Source of the DNA: Clostridium gelidum
GTDB lineage: Bacteria > Bacillota > Clostridia > Clostridiales > Clostridiaceae
Direction: 5' to 3'
Length of the DNA: 64,000 nucleotides
Assembly (NCBI RefSeq): GCF_019977655.1
Contig: NZ_AP024849.1
Coordinates: 4,187,001-4,251,000, forward strand
Shown here: in pieces, positions 9,746 through 18,264 of the stretch
How positions within the stretch are numbered: position 1 is the stretch's first letter
Layout of the letters: each line of letters opens with the position of its first letter
The notes under the pieces: generated by a model
What the model was told of the DNA's origin: nothing
Seen by the model: only the letters and a program-made list of their open reading frames with translations
Databases searched by the model: none
Program-made: the position numbers and the translations under genes

Positions 9746-9882
9746 TCAATTAACAATTAACAGTGTACAATTAACAATTAAGGTTGAAATTGCTCTGCAA
9801 TTTCTGTAACAATATATTTTATAAAAAATCTCGTAGAGATTTTCTCCTCAATTGTTCATTGTTAATTGTTAACTGTTAATTG
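9746..9882. repeat. CAATTAACAATTAAC-type inverted repeat element
   Basis: Left arm TCAATTAACAATTAACAGTG followed by TACAATTAACAATTAAG; right arm AATTGTTCATTGTTAATTG followed by TTAACTGTTAATTGA. Inner arms GAAATTGCTCTGCAATTTC and AATCTCGTAGAGATTTTC form their own hairpins. Partial relatives are at 46275-46378, 54283-54352 and 62905-62940. It fills most of the cbiL-cbiF spacer. Confidence 0.7.
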
Positions 9883-9884
9883 AT

Positions 9885-10550
9885 CTAATTTCTGCTTGCT
9901 ATAATTAAAGACATATAATCTCTAAGTTGTAATATCTCTTCTCGCTCCGTTGAAACCATTTCGCCTTCTCTTCCAACTCTACTTGCGTAAACATAATCGA
10001 AACCTTTTTCTTCTAAAATGTCAAGTACCTCTTCTTCATGTTTATATAACTTCATTATTATAACAAACTTTTCATCAGTTATTTCACATGCCTTAGTTGC
10101 TGGCATAACTACTAATTTTTCATCACCAACTACTAAAGTTTTATTAACTAAACTTGCTGCTGCACAAAATGATGTTATTCCTGGAATTGTTTGTACTTCA
10201 AATCCACAATCTCTAACATGCTTTAACATGTGACTATATGTACTGTAAACATAAGGATCTCCAATTGTTAAAAATACAACATCTTTTCCTTCTTTAAGTC
10301 TACATTCTATAAATTCATAAGCTTCCAATGCTTTTATAACTCTATCCTTTTTTCCCATTGGAAAATGCTTTATAATTACTTCCGTTCCTGGTTTTATATA
10401 TTCTCTAACAGTCTCAAGTGCAATACTTTCACCATCTTCTGTTGCACATGGCGCAACTATAACTTGACACTTTTCTATAGTTCTTACTGCCTTAACTGTT
10501 AGTAGTTCTGAATCTCCAGGTCCTACCCCTATTCCGTATAATGTTGCCAT
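9885..10550 (-). CDS. cbiL: Precorrin-2/cobalt-factor II C20-methyltransferase
   Basis: SAM-dependent enzyme adding the C20 methyl to cobalt-factor II. The 221-residue sequence has the tetrapyrrole methylase landmarks LYGIGVGPGDSELLTVKAV at the N-terminus, VVFLTIGDPYVYSTYSHM near residue 92 and IPGITSFCAAASLVNKTLV near residue 121. IVAPCATEDGESIALETV is typical for CbiL/CobI. It lies between the repeat-bearing spacers after cbiT and before cbiF. Length is normal for the family. The ATG follows GTGAGGAATTAAACAA. Confidence 0.95.
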   Translation of the reverse strand: MATLYGIGVGPGDSELLTVKAVRTIEKCQVIVAPCATEDGESIALETVREYIKPGTEVIIKHFPMGKKDRVIKALEAYEFIECRLKEGKDVVFLTIGDPYVYSTYSHMLKHVRDCGFEVQTIPGITSFCAAASLVNKTLVVGDEKLVVMPATKACEITDEKFVIIMKLYKHEEEVLDILEEKGFDYVYASRVGREGEMVSTEREEILQLRDYMSLIIASRN

Positions 10551-10574
10551 TTGTTTAATTCCTCACTTTCTAAT

Positions 10575-10860
10575 TTAGGCACATGAAAATAAATAACAAG
10601 CCCAAAGTTGCCATGAATATTTTTCATCAAATCGCCCTCATAGCGAGCCTATTAGGTCGATTGGCCGATGAGCAGATAAATGAGAGTCCAAATTTTATAT
10701 TTGGCTCTTCGAACTTAGTTAACAACCAAAGGGTGTTAACCTCATTAAAAAATGATTTTGTGTGACTCGCTTACTCAAGAAGAGCGTATGCGAGTCGAGC
10801 TTCCTTTATAATGGAAAATAGACTAGCAAATAGACTTGTTATTTTTTTGATTGTGCCTTA
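10575..10860. repeat. MITE-like palindromic element, copy 2, with a nested insertion
   Basis: Same ends as the element at 7692-7856: TTAGGCACATGAAAATAAAT at the left and TTGTTATTTTTTTGATTGTG then CCTTA at the right. At 286 bases it is longer because an unrelated block of about 120 bases sits inside, holding the palindrome CCAAATTTTATATTTGG (shared with 11513-11530) and the hairpin GACTCGCTTACTC / GAGCGTATGCGAGTC. The right end supplies the complete TAA stop of cbiT (10858-10860 on the minus strand). Confidence 0.75.
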
Positions 10861-11430
10861 ACCTCTAATACACTGAATTATATATATAGGATTATTTGCT
10901 ATCATCATCAATGTATTTTCACGATTTTTACTTATATTAATTAGTGAAACTTCAAATTTATAATTTAAAGTTTTAATAATTTCAATTGCTTTACATGCAT
11001 TATCTAAAGTAATAAAATTCATAACTATTGTTCCATTTTTAATTAGAACAGAATTGACTTTAAGCATTATCTCTTCTAAATTTCCACTGCTCCCACCAAT
11101 AAATACTGAATCAAACTTTAGATTTTGTGAAATTAAATTATCTAATACCTTACTTGCTTCTTTTTTCATTATTTTCACATTATCACACTCAAACTTTCTA
11201 ACATTACTTTCAGTAACTTCAAAAGCTTCATCTTCTTTTTCTATTGCTAGTACCTTGCCATTTTTTGCAATCTTAGCTGCTTGAACTGTAATACTTCCTG
11301 TTCCGCTTCCCACATCCAAAACTAAAGAATTTTCGTTTAAATTCATCTTCACAATCGAAAGTATTCTTATATCTTCCTTTGTCATTGGGCAATTTCCTCT
11401 AATAAATTCTTCATCTTTTATAATAACCAT
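10858..11430 (-). CDS. cbiT: Cobalt-precorrin-6B C15-methyltransferase (decarboxylating)
   Basis: CbiT methylates C15 with loss of the C12 acetate carboxyl; CbiE supplies the C5 methylation. I start it at ATG 11430 (MVIIKDEEFIRGNCPMTKED) because GAGGAGGGAACTTTT precedes it; a longer frame from 11517 would run into the repeat tract. The class I methyltransferase SAM loop is LDVGSGTGSITVQAA near residue 40, and VFIGGSSGNLEEIM follows near residue 110. It is 190 residues, normal for CbiT. The C-terminal IRG and the stop lie at the edge of the palindromic element. cbiE is 523 bases upstream, an unusually long gap for this pair. Confidence 0.95.
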   Translation of the reverse strand: MVIIKDEEFIRGNCPMTKEDIRILSIVKMNLNENSLVLDVGSGTGSITVQAAKIAKNGKVLAIEKEDEAFEVTESNVRKFECDNVKIMKKEASKVLDNLISQNLKFDSVFIGGSSGNLEEIMLKVNSVLIKNGTIVMNFITLDNACKAIEIIKTLNYKFEVSLINISKNRENTLMMIANNPIYIIQCIRG

Positions 11431-11500
11431 AAAAGTTCCCTCCTCTGTTTTAAGTAGATACGCGAGAGTCCAAAAAGTGAGAATCGAAAAGTGAATGTCC

Positions 11501-11644
11501 AAAAAGTGATGCTCCAAATTTTATATTTGGTTAGCAGAACTTTCTCTTTAGAGCTTTTATATTTGGAAACATGAACTTTCTCTTCGAGCATTTTACATTT
11601 CGTTCTTCGAACTTTCTCTGTGAGCTTTTACATTTAGGTTCTCA
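11501..11644. repeat. 36-bp tandem repeat, about four units
   Basis: Units begin at 11537, 11573 and 11609, each opening with GAACTTTCTCT and sharing GAGC and TTTACATTT/TTTATATTT; a diverged unit starts at 11501. The period is exactly 36. Just before (11468-11512) GTCCAAAAAGTGA recurs. There are no spacers, so this is a tandem repeat and not CRISPR. It lies in the cbiE-cbiT gap. Confidence 0.75.
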
Positions 11645-11953
11645 CAGCCTTAACTAACAGCCTAAGTTCGTTAGCTTATAAAAAAAATACTTTGTTGTGA
11701 ATCAGTTAAGCAGACATCTCTAATCTATGATTTGATGATGGTCGCTTACTCTGTGAGTACTCAGCGAACGCATGTGAGCCCTAAGTTTCTTTTGTAGAGA
11801 ACTCAAATTTACTAACATACTGAGCCTAAGTTTTCCTTCCGATCTCTCTTAACTGGCATTTTGCAAGCAAATTCTAAAATTCTAGAATTCTAAAGTTCTA
11901 ATATTCTAAAGAATTTTAGAATTTCCAATGTATAAACGTGTATGTTTTTAATT
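11645..11953. repeat. Repeat-rich non-coding tract between cbiE and cbiT
   Basis: Contains the hairpin TCGCTTACTC...GAGTACTCAGCGA (about 11729-11766), similar to the one nested at 10770-10796, and a perfect 15-bp inverted repeat AAATTCTAAAATTCT / AGAATTTTAGAATTT at 11870-11884 and 11910-11924 separated by further ATTCTAAA units. No reading frame or terminator with a U-run was seen, so read-through from cbiE to cbiT is possible. Confidence 0.6.
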
Positions 11954-12571
11954 TTACATTTCATTGTATCTATTAACTATAAAAATACTTAGTGGACTAT
12001 AATTTTCACTTAAAAAGTCTTTTGGACTTCCTTCGCTTATAATTTCATCTTTATAAGATAAATTTTCTCCAATTATTACTTTACAATTAATTTGAGCTTC
12101 ATGCAAAGTTTTACATAGCGCAGATGGATTATTTTCTTTGTCTGTAAGCCAAATACTTAATTCATTATTATTAATCTTCTCTAAAAATTCTTGTTTTCTT
12201 CCATGAAGACTACCTAAATATGCATTATTCCATGGCATCTTAAGCTTACAAGTTAAATATTGAAATGAGCTAATTCCTGGTATCACATCAATTTCTAAAA
12301 CAGTTTTACTTTTTATATAATTAGTTATACCATAAAAGGTTGGATCTCCGGATGCAACAATCGAAATATTCTTATCTCTATTTTCTTCACTATCTATAAA
12401 CTTATCAATATCATTTAACTTATTTATGTAAATTTTCTTCTTATCAATGAAATTTAATGAATCTATTGCTCTTTTAAATCCAATTATAATATCAGACTTA
12501 TTCATTATTTCCAAAGCTTTAATCATAATATAATCCTTATGTCCAGGTCCAAGCCCTACAATATAAATCAT
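11954..12571 (-). CDS. cbiE: Cobalt-precorrin-7 C5-methyltransferase
   Basis: SAM-dependent tetrapyrrole methylase acting at C5 (with CbiT for C15). The 205-residue protein starts MIYIVGLGPGHKDYIMIKAL, has ISIVASGDPTFYGITNYI near residue 68 and VIPGISSFQYLTCKLKMPWN near residue 100; the last motif is characteristic of CbiE. The start overlaps the cbiD stop as ATGA and uses the ribosome site CAGGAGGATGCAAAA inside cbiD. Separate cbiE and cbiT genes, rather than a CobL-type fusion, are normal for clostridia. Confidence 0.95.
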   Translation of the reverse strand: MIYIVGLGPGHKDYIMIKALEIMNKSDIIIGFKRAIDSLNFIDKKKIYINKLNDIDKFIDSEENRDKNISIVASGDPTFYGITNYIKSKTVLEIDVIPGISSFQYLTCKLKMPWNNAYLGSLHGRKQEFLEKINNNELSIWLTDKENNPSALCKTLHEAQINCKVIIGENLSYKDEIISEGSPKDFLSENYSPLSIFIVNRYNEM

Positions 12572-13788
12572 TTTTGCATCCTCCTGTGAATATTCCCCTT
12601 ATCAATTCCATCTGACTTCCAAAGCAAATTAGGTTTTGATGCTCCATAATACATAACTGCTTCAACTTCTAATTCTCCATAAACATATTCACTAATTTTA
12701 GCAACAATCTTCTTTCCAATGTTTTCATAAAGTTTTGAATATCCTAAGCCTAGCATCTTAACTGCACCTTCACAAGTCTTTTCCTCAAGAACTTTTTTAA
12801 CAAGCGAAATATCATATCCAAGAAGTGCAAGCTCCAATCCAACAACTTCAAGCCTTACTCCATTTACTCTACTATGGGTATTAAAGCAACCATAAGCTAT
12901 TTTGCTCATCTTACCTATATGTCCAACTATAATAATAGACTTAACTTTGCATGAAACACAAGTTTCTAGTGCAAAGCCTATAAAGTTTGAGCATATAACA
13001 ATTTCGTCTTCTTTAAATCCAAGCTCCTTGCTATAATTATCGCCTAAACTTCCAAAAGTTAAAATTAATCTTTCATTATTTAAAGCTTTTTGAGTAATTT
13101 CTAATTTTATAGATGCCTTAAGGGATTCTTCTGACATTGGATAAACAATTCCTGTTGTCCCAAGTATTGAAATTCCACCTTCAATCCCAAGCCTTGGATT
13201 AAAAGTTTTTTTAGCAATTTCTATTCCTTGTGGTACCGAAATTGTTACTTCAACCCTTTCTTTCTTAGGTAAAACCTTCATTACTTCATCTTTTATCATC
13301 TTTCTTGGAACAGGATTAATAGCAGGCTGCCCCTTAGGTACAAAAAGTCCATCCTTAGTAACAGTCCCAACACCAATGCCACCTTTGAGTACAACCATAT
13401 CTGCATCTTCAATTTCATTAAAATCATCATCCAGTTTGCACTGCGAATTATGAGTTACTTCATCTTTACTTTTGTCTGTACATTGTGTATTATCAACTGT
13501 CCCAATTTTTTTAACCTTTGCCTTTATTTCAATTCCCCTTGTACTATCTGGATCATCACCACTATATTTTAAAATAGTACATTCAACATAATCATCATAT
13601 TTCACTATAGATTCTATATTCATTGTTATATTAATTCCTTTTGGAGATGTTATTTCTATTTCCCTTAATGTTTCTGCTTCATTAAAAAGAATCATAGTAG
13701 CAGCCTTTGCAGCTCCCGCACTACACGAACCAGTAGTATATCCACATCTTAATTTTTTTCCACCAGTCTCAATATACATCTCAAACAT
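12568..13788 (-). CDS. cbiD: Cobalt-precorrin-5B C1-methyltransferase
   Basis: CbiD methylates C1 of cobalt-precorrin-5B in the anaerobic route. I choose ATG 13788 (MFEMYIETGGKKLRCGYTTG), which has GGAGGTGAATATT upstream; the frame from 13827 adds 13 residues without a ribosome site. The signature GYTTGSCSAGAAKAA lies at residues 13-27, with GGIGVGTVTKDGLFVPKGQP near 125 and NPVPRKMI after it. There is a hydrophilic insertion around residues 95-115 (DNTQCTDKSKDEVTHNSQCK) that I do not recall as usual. It overlaps cbiE by 4 bases. About 2.3 kb of unrelated genes lie between it and cbiC. Confidence 0.95.
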   Translation of the reverse strand: MFEMYIETGGKKLRCGYTTGSCSAGAAKAATMILFNEAETLREIEITSPKGINITMNIESIVKYDDYVECTILKYSGDDPDSTRGIEIKAKVKKIGTVDNTQCTDKSKDEVTHNSQCKLDDDFNEIEDADMVVLKGGIGVGTVTKDGLFVPKGQPAINPVPRKMIKDEVMKVLPKKERVEVTISVPQGIEIAKKTFNPRLGIEGGISILGTTGIVYPMSEESLKASIKLEITQKALNNERLILTFGSLGDNYSKELGFKEDEIVICSNFIGFALETCVSCKVKSIIIVGHIGKMSKIAYGCFNTHSRVNGVRLEVVGLELALLGYDISLVKKVLEEKTCEGAVKMLGLGYSKLYENIGKKIVAKISEYVYGELEVEAVMYYGASKPNLLWKSDGIDKGNIHRRMQK

Positions 13789-13893
13789 AATATTCACCTC
13801 CAAATTTATTAAATATATATATTGCAATTAAATTTCTACATTCAAACCCACTTGGCTATATAAGAATTTTTTAGTTGTTTAATATTTTTATTT

Positions 13894-14253
13894 TTATTTT
13901 GTTTCTTGTCTGTATGTATTTTCACATCTAATTAAATTAGAATAATTAATTGCCCACTCACAAAGATCAGTTAGAACTGGCAAAAGACTTCTTCCATAAT
14001 CAGTAAGTGAATATTCCACTTTAGGTGGAACTTGATTATAACTAACCCTATTAATTAACTGACTTTCTTCTAATGCTCTAAGCTGTTGAGTTAACATTTT
14101 TTGTGTGATATTAGGTAAACTTCTTTTCAACTCATTAAAACGCATAGTTTTTTTACCTAAATGCCAAATAATAATAGGTTTCCATTTACCTCCTATAATA
14201 TCTAATGTTAATTCCATAGAACAATTATAATCAATGCCTTTAAATTCTATCAT
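13894..14253 (-). CDS. HxlR-family winged-helix regulator
   Basis: A 119-residue DNA-binding regulator. The ATG at 14253 follows AAGGAGTTAAAA. The HxlR signature is clear: CSMELTLDIIGGKWKPIIIWHLG near the N-terminus, then MRFNELKRSLPNITQKMLTQ and LRALEESQLINRVSY (recognition helix and wing) and KVEYSLTDYGRSLLPVLTDLCEW. It carries one Cys near residue 11, the position used for redox or electrophile sensing in several HxlR/HypR proteins. It is divergent from the ferredoxin-nitroreductase, with a palindrome between them, so it probably controls that gene and itself. It is not related to B12 synthesis by sequence. Confidence 0.92.
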   Translation of the reverse strand: MIEFKGIDYNCSMELTLDIIGGKWKPIIIWHLGKKTMRFNELKRSLPNITQKMLTQQLRALEESQLINRVSYNQVPPKVEYSLTDYGRSLLPVLTDLCEWAINYSNLIRCENTYRQETK

Positions 14254-14342
14254 TTTTAACTCCTTCATACATCTTTAAGCACTTCTATATGGTATACAAA
14301 TGGTAACTACGTTCCTAAAAAGTGCGTACTAGATAATATTAA

Positions 14343-14385
14343 CATAATCAAGTAAAGTGTATTATATCATAGAAACTTGATTATG
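14343..14385. promoter_or_regulatory. Inverted-repeat operator in the divergent HxlR/nitroreductase promoter
   Basis: Perfect 11-bp arms CATAATCAAGT (14343-14353) and ACTTGATTATG (14375-14385), 21 bases apart, centred between the two divergent starts. The spacing suits two regulator dimers on one DNA face. Binding by the HxlR protein is inferred. Confidence 0.6.
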
Positions 14386-14421
14386 AAGTAAATATTGTTA
14401 ACTAATTAGGAGTGAAATTTA

Positions 14422-15231
14422 ATGAATTTAATCAATGTAAACCAATCAAAATGTATTAAATGTGGGCTTTGTTCAAAAGTATGTCCAAGTGGAGTTTTAT
14501 CTATAAACAAAACCGGACCTAATGTAACTAATGCAAATAGCTGTATTGCTTGTGGACAATGTGTTGCTGTATGTCCTAATGGAGCACTAGATAATATAAA
14601 ATCCCCTATAGCCGACCAAATTGACATAGAAAACTTTCCAGTTATAAATTCAAAAACTGCAGAGCATTTTCTTAGATCTCGTCGTTCAATACGTTGTTAT
14701 AAAGATGCACCTGTACCTAGAGAAAATTTATTAGAATTAATTAATATTGCACATTATGCACCTACTGCCAGTAACAGCCAAGGCATTTCTTATGTAATAG
14801 TGGAAAATAAAACGATATTGAAAAAGGCTATAAACATTATTTATGAATGGATGGAAAAGCAACTTGAAAATCCATCTCATTGGAGTTTTCAAAGACATGT
14901 TCAAACTCATAAGACTACCGGAATGGATACCGTGTTACGTAATTCTCCACATCTTATCCTAGCAACAGCTCCAAAAGAATTTAAAAATGGAAGAGAAAAT
15001 ACTATTTCTCAGCTTACCTATGCTGAACTATATGCAACTTCCATTGGACTTGGTTCTTGCTGGGCTGGACTATTTGAAATGTGTGCATTTTCAAACTTTG
15101 TACCACTGCTTTCTCTATTTAATATACCTGAAGACAGAGTTATAACAGGTGCTGTTATGGTTGGATATCCAAAATATAAATATAAGAAACTAGTAGAGAG
15201 AAATCCATTAGATGTTACATTTATTAATTAA
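14422..15231 (+). CDS. Nitroreductase with N-terminal 2[4Fe-4S] ferredoxin domain
   Basis: A 269-residue flavoprotein. Residues 1-60 carry two clostridial ferredoxin motifs, CIKCGLCSKVCPSG and CIACGQCVAVCPNG, for two [4Fe-4S] clusters; residues 75-265 form an FMN nitroreductase domain with SRRSIRCYKDAPVPRENLLE, HYAPTASNSQGISYVIVEN and LGSCWAGLFEMCAF. Electrons probably pass from ferredoxin to FMN and on to a nitroaromatic, quinone or similar electrophile. It is controlled by the divergent HxlR regulator. The start has TAGGAGTGAAATTTA. The pair looks like an inserted detoxification cassette in the B12 cluster. Confidence 0.93.
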   Translation: MNLINVNQSKCIKCGLCSKVCPSGVLSINKTGPNVTNANSCIACGQCVAVCPNGALDNIKSPIADQIDIENFPVINSKTAEHFLRSRRSIRCYKDAPVPRENLLELINIAHYAPTASNSQGISYVIVENKTILKKAINIIYEWMEKQLENPSHWSFQRHVQTHKTTGMDTVLRNSPHLILATAPKEFKNGRENTISQLTYAELYATSIGLGSCWAGLFEMCAFSNFVPLLSLFNIPEDRVITGAVMVGYPKYKYKKLVERNPLDVTFIN

Positions 15232-15269
15232 CAACTTTAAAATAAATTGATAATATACAAAATGTTCTT

Positions 15270-15296
15270 AATCCTATTCTACTTAATAATAGGATT
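15270..15296. terminator. Weak terminator between converging nitroreductase and dcd
   Basis: Inverted repeat AATCCTATT / AATAGGATT with a 9-base loop, followed on the plus strand by AGGATTATTTTTAT. It lies 39 bases after the nitroreductase stop. Short stem, so modest confidence. Confidence 0.4.
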
Positions 15297-15390
15297 AGGA
15301 TTATTTTTATATCTTTTAACAATCACATTATCATGTTATAAAAAGCATAATATCTACTATAGTTCAATCTATACTTATAAAGCTTACATT

Positions 15391-15909
15391 CTACTCGAAA
15401 TCCTTATACAAAAGACTTGCCTGAACTTCTTCATTATTTTGATATTTCCCACTACAATACATATCATAATCGCCTTCAATGCTGTGATAATATATTTGAC
15501 ATAATTCAACTCCCGAATAAATTCTTATTGGTTGAACACAAAATATTTCTAATGTCCAATATCCACGAAAACCCACATCACCAAATCCAGCAGTAACGTG
15601 TATAAATAATCCTAGTCTTCCAATTGAAGATCTTCCTTCTAGCATTGGCACATACTTATCTGTTTCTGTATATTCTAATGTTCTACCAAGATATAATTTT
15701 CCTGGTTCTAAAATCAAACCCTCTTCAGGTATAACCATCTTTTTTACTTTATTTTGTTTTTTCATATCTAAAATTGTTTCATCATAAACAAGTAGTTCAT
15801 TATGCAACCTTAAATTATAACTATTCGGATTAAGTTGTTTCTCGGTAAATGGTTCAATTACTATTTCTTTTCCCAACTTATTTTTTATTTCTTTTCCTGA
15901 AAGTATCAT
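15391..15909 (-). CDS. dcd: dCTP deaminase
   Basis: Deaminates dCTP to dUTP on the route to dTTP. The 172-residue protein matches the family length and motifs: NPNSYNLRLH near residue 27, the nucleotide-binding RSSIGRLGLFIHVTAGFGD near residue 93, and GYWTLEI, whose Glu is the catalytic base in the family. The ATG follows CGGGGGAATAGCG. It lies in the same orientation as the cbi genes but has no functional link with them and has a 160-base gap to cbiC; it may be an independent transcript. A bifunctional deaminase/dUTPase is possible but cannot be told apart by eye. Confidence 0.92.
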   Translation of the reverse strand: MILSGKEIKNKLGKEIVIEPFTEKQLNPNSYNLRLHNELLVYDETILDMKKQNKVKKMVIPEEGLILEPGKLYLGRTLEYTETDKYVPMLEGRSSIGRLGLFIHVTAGFGDVGFRGYWTLEIFCVQPIRIYSGVELCQIYYHSIEGDYDMYCSGKYQNNEEVQASLLYKDFE

Positions 15910-16069
15910 CGCTATTCCCCCGTTTCTATAACTATTTTGTCATTTTTGATAATTTCCCTATTTATATTACCTTATGGTATCATTCTAAAAACTACAAACT
16001 CTGCCAATATCATTATTATTCAATTTCTAACTAACACTATCCATTAACTAATTAACTTTTTTTGTTTAA

Positions 16070-16693
16070 TTATCTCGGAGCAACCATATACATTAGTGCA
16101 TTAACTATTGATGCTGCAACAGTACTTCCACCTTTTCTTCCCTTGACTCTTATATAAGGAATTTTTAATTCATCCATATTTTCTTTACTTTCTGCTGCTC
16201 CAACAAAGCCTACTGGTACTGCTATTATTAGCTTTGGATTTGCTCTTCCTTCTTTTATTAATTCCTTCAGTCTAAAAAGTGCAGTTGGTGCATTTCCAAA
16301 AACGAAAATATCTACATTATCATTACAAGCTCTTTCAACTGCTGCCATACTTCTAGTTATGTTTTTTTCTTTAGCCTCTTTATGTACACTTTCTTCATTA
16401 ACATAACAAATAACATTACTATTAGTTTTAGCTAATGCCATTTTGTTAATCCCATTTAAAGCCATATTAGTATCTGTATAAATTTTAACACCACGACTAA
16501 AAAGATTCTTTGCAGTTTCAATTGCATTCTTACTTATTTCCACTAAATCTTTATATTCAAAATCAGCAGTAGTATGAATTGTCCTCTTAACTATTAATAA
16601 TTCTTCTTCTGTAAATGAATGCGCTCCCATTTCCTCTCCAATAATTTCAAAACTTCTTTTTTCAATGCCCATAGGATCTTTTAAATAATCCAT
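16070..16693 (-). CDS. cbiC: Cobalt-precorrin-8 methylmutase
   Basis: Moves the C11 methyl to C12, turning cobalt-precorrin-8 into cobyrinic acid. At 207 residues it has the normal length. IVKRTIHTTADFEYKDLVEI near residue 34 contains the conserved His of the active site; GVKIYTDTNMALNGINK, FGNAPTALFRLKELI and VPVGFVGAAESKE are further family signatures. The gene follows cbiA by 97 bases and precedes dcd. The ribosome site (GGTGATAAT) is weak, which may mean some dependence on translation from upstream. Confidence 0.95.
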   Translation of the reverse strand: MDYLKDPMGIEKRSFEIIGEEMGAHSFTEEELLIVKRTIHTTADFEYKDLVEISKNAIETAKNLFSRGVKIYTDTNMALNGINKMALAKTNSNVICYVNEESVHKEAKEKNITRSMAAVERACNDNVDIFVFGNAPTALFRLKELIKEGRANPKLIIAVPVGFVGAAESKENMDELKIPYIRVKGRKGGSTVAASIVNALMYMVAPR

Positions 16694-16790
16694 ATTATCA
16701 CCAGCTTTTCTCTATATTTTTCTTTGTTTCAAAATTGTGTACATATTAATTTAAGCCTTTTATTTTAGAACTATAACTACAATTTTAAAA

Positions 16791-18188
16791 CTATCTTATA
16801 TTAACTAAAGTTTTCATTAATTCCATATTTCCCAGGAAATTTATGTGTGCATATCCCGCTAATGTATTTTCCTTAAAATATCCGCACTGCCATTTAATAA
16901 TCTCTCCATCATACTTCATTTTCTCTATTTCATATACATTTTTTTCATTTAAGTTAACTTGTGACTTATGAAATTCATGAGCATTTATTTCAAAGTCTTC
17001 TTCTATTACAAGTTTTTCATCAAAGTATTTTTTATCAATCTTAACCTTGCAATATCCAAAATTTTGAAGTTTGTTTGTCATTACACTTTCTCCATCAAAA
17101 AAGCCAACCATTTGTGCTCCATCTATTGATTTTGTTAAATACATAAGCCCACCACATTCTGCATAACATCTTAATCCATTGTCCAAAGCTTCCTTTATAC
17201 TATTTCGCATAGAATAATTATCTTCTAATTCCTTTTTAAATACCTCTGGATATCCTCCACCTATATATAAAAAATCTAGCTTTTGTGGTAAATCTTTATC
17301 ATTAATTGGGCTAAAATAAATTATTTCTCCAAGTTCCTCTAAAAGTTCTAAGTTATCTTTATAATAAAAACTAAATGCCTTATCTAAAGCAACACCAATT
17401 CTTAACGGTTTATCTGCAAATTTGTTCTTTTCCTTACTTGTTTTAAATTTATTGTTCCATTTAAATTCTTTATTTACTACAGATTCATATTTTAATTCAA
17501 ACTCATTGTTTATCTGAAATTCCTGCATTCCACTTATAATTCCATCTAAGTCCACATATTCTTCAATTAATTTACCGCAAATATCTAATTTTTCTTGAAG
17601 ATTAAGTATTTCCATGCTTTGTACAAGCCCTAAATGCCTACTGTTTAAACTTATTTTATGATCTTTAGGAATGTATCCAAACACTTTAGTTTCGCAGTTT
17701 TCTTCTATTGCATACTTTAATAATTTATAATATTTTTCACTAATAGAATTTAATACAATGCCTACAATATTGGCATTTCTATAATTCTTAAAGCCATTAA
17801 TTTCAGCACACAAACTTGCACTTTGGCCCTTTGGAGACAATACTAATATAATTGGCATATTTCCTAAAAGTTTTGAAATTTCATATGTTGAACCTTTTTC
17901 GGATACTCCAATTCCATCGTACAAGCCCATTACCCCTTCAATTATTCCAACATCTCCACTACCTTTAATATAACTTTTTATAGTACCTTCTTCACCCATT
18001 AAAAAAGTATCAAGATTTCTTGACGCTTTTTTTGTTACCTCAGTGTGGAATGCTGGATCGATATAATCTGGTCCAACTTTATATCCTTGAACCTCTAATT
18101 TTCTATTTTTAAGTGCTTTCATAAGTCCAAGGGTAAAAGTCGTTTTTCCGCCACCACTACAATTTGAAGAAATGATTATAGATTTCAT
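16791..18188 (-). CDS. cbiA: Cobyrinate a,c-diamide synthase
   Basis: Glutamine- and ATP-dependent amidation of the a and c carboxyls of cobyrinate. The 465-residue protein has an N-terminal P-loop (SSNCSGGGKTTFTLGLMKAL, residues 7-26), YKVGPDYIDPAFH near residue 36, and a C-terminal class I glutaminase domain whose Cys is in RCYAECGGLMYL near residue 340, with a late conserved His in the GYAHINFLGN region. The ATG follows AAAGGAAATTATT. The gene is 76 bases after cbiK and belongs to the riboswitch-led operon. Confidence 0.96.
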   Translation of the reverse strand: MKSIIISSNCSGGGKTTFTLGLMKALKNRKLEVQGYKVGPDYIDPAFHTEVTKKASRNLDTFLMGEEGTIKSYIKGSGDVGIIEGVMGLYDGIGVSEKGSTYEISKLLGNMPIILVLSPKGQSASLCAEINGFKNYRNANIVGIVLNSISEKYYKLLKYAIEENCETKVFGYIPKDHKISLNSRHLGLVQSMEILNLQEKLDICGKLIEEYVDLDGIISGMQEFQINNEFELKYESVVNKEFKWNNKFKTSKEKNKFADKPLRIGVALDKAFSFYYKDNLELLEELGEIIYFSPINDKDLPQKLDFLYIGGGYPEVFKKELEDNYSMRNSIKEALDNGLRCYAECGGLMYLTKSIDGAQMVGFFDGESVMTNKLQNFGYCKVKIDKKYFDEKLVIEEDFEINAHEFHKSQVNLNEKNVYEIEKMKYDGEIIKWQCGYFKENTLAGYAHINFLGNMELMKTLVNIR

Positions 18189-18264
18189 AATAATTTCCTT
18201 TCTATTTCACAAATGTACAGTTTGAAATTTATAGTTTTAATTTAAAATTTACAATGAGTAATTA

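Noticed and set aside
11501..11644. 36-base periodic repeat considered as a CRISPR array
   Set aside because: Units are directly adjacent with no spacers, diverge from one another, and no cas gene is in the window.
14406..14627. 73-codon minus-strand frame over the nitroreductase start
   Set aside because: Antisense shadow of the ferredoxin motifs, no ribosome site.
15247..15504. 85-codon hydrophobic plus-strand frame
   Set aside because: Starts at an unsupported TTG, has no ribosome site and its second half overlaps the 3' end of dcd.
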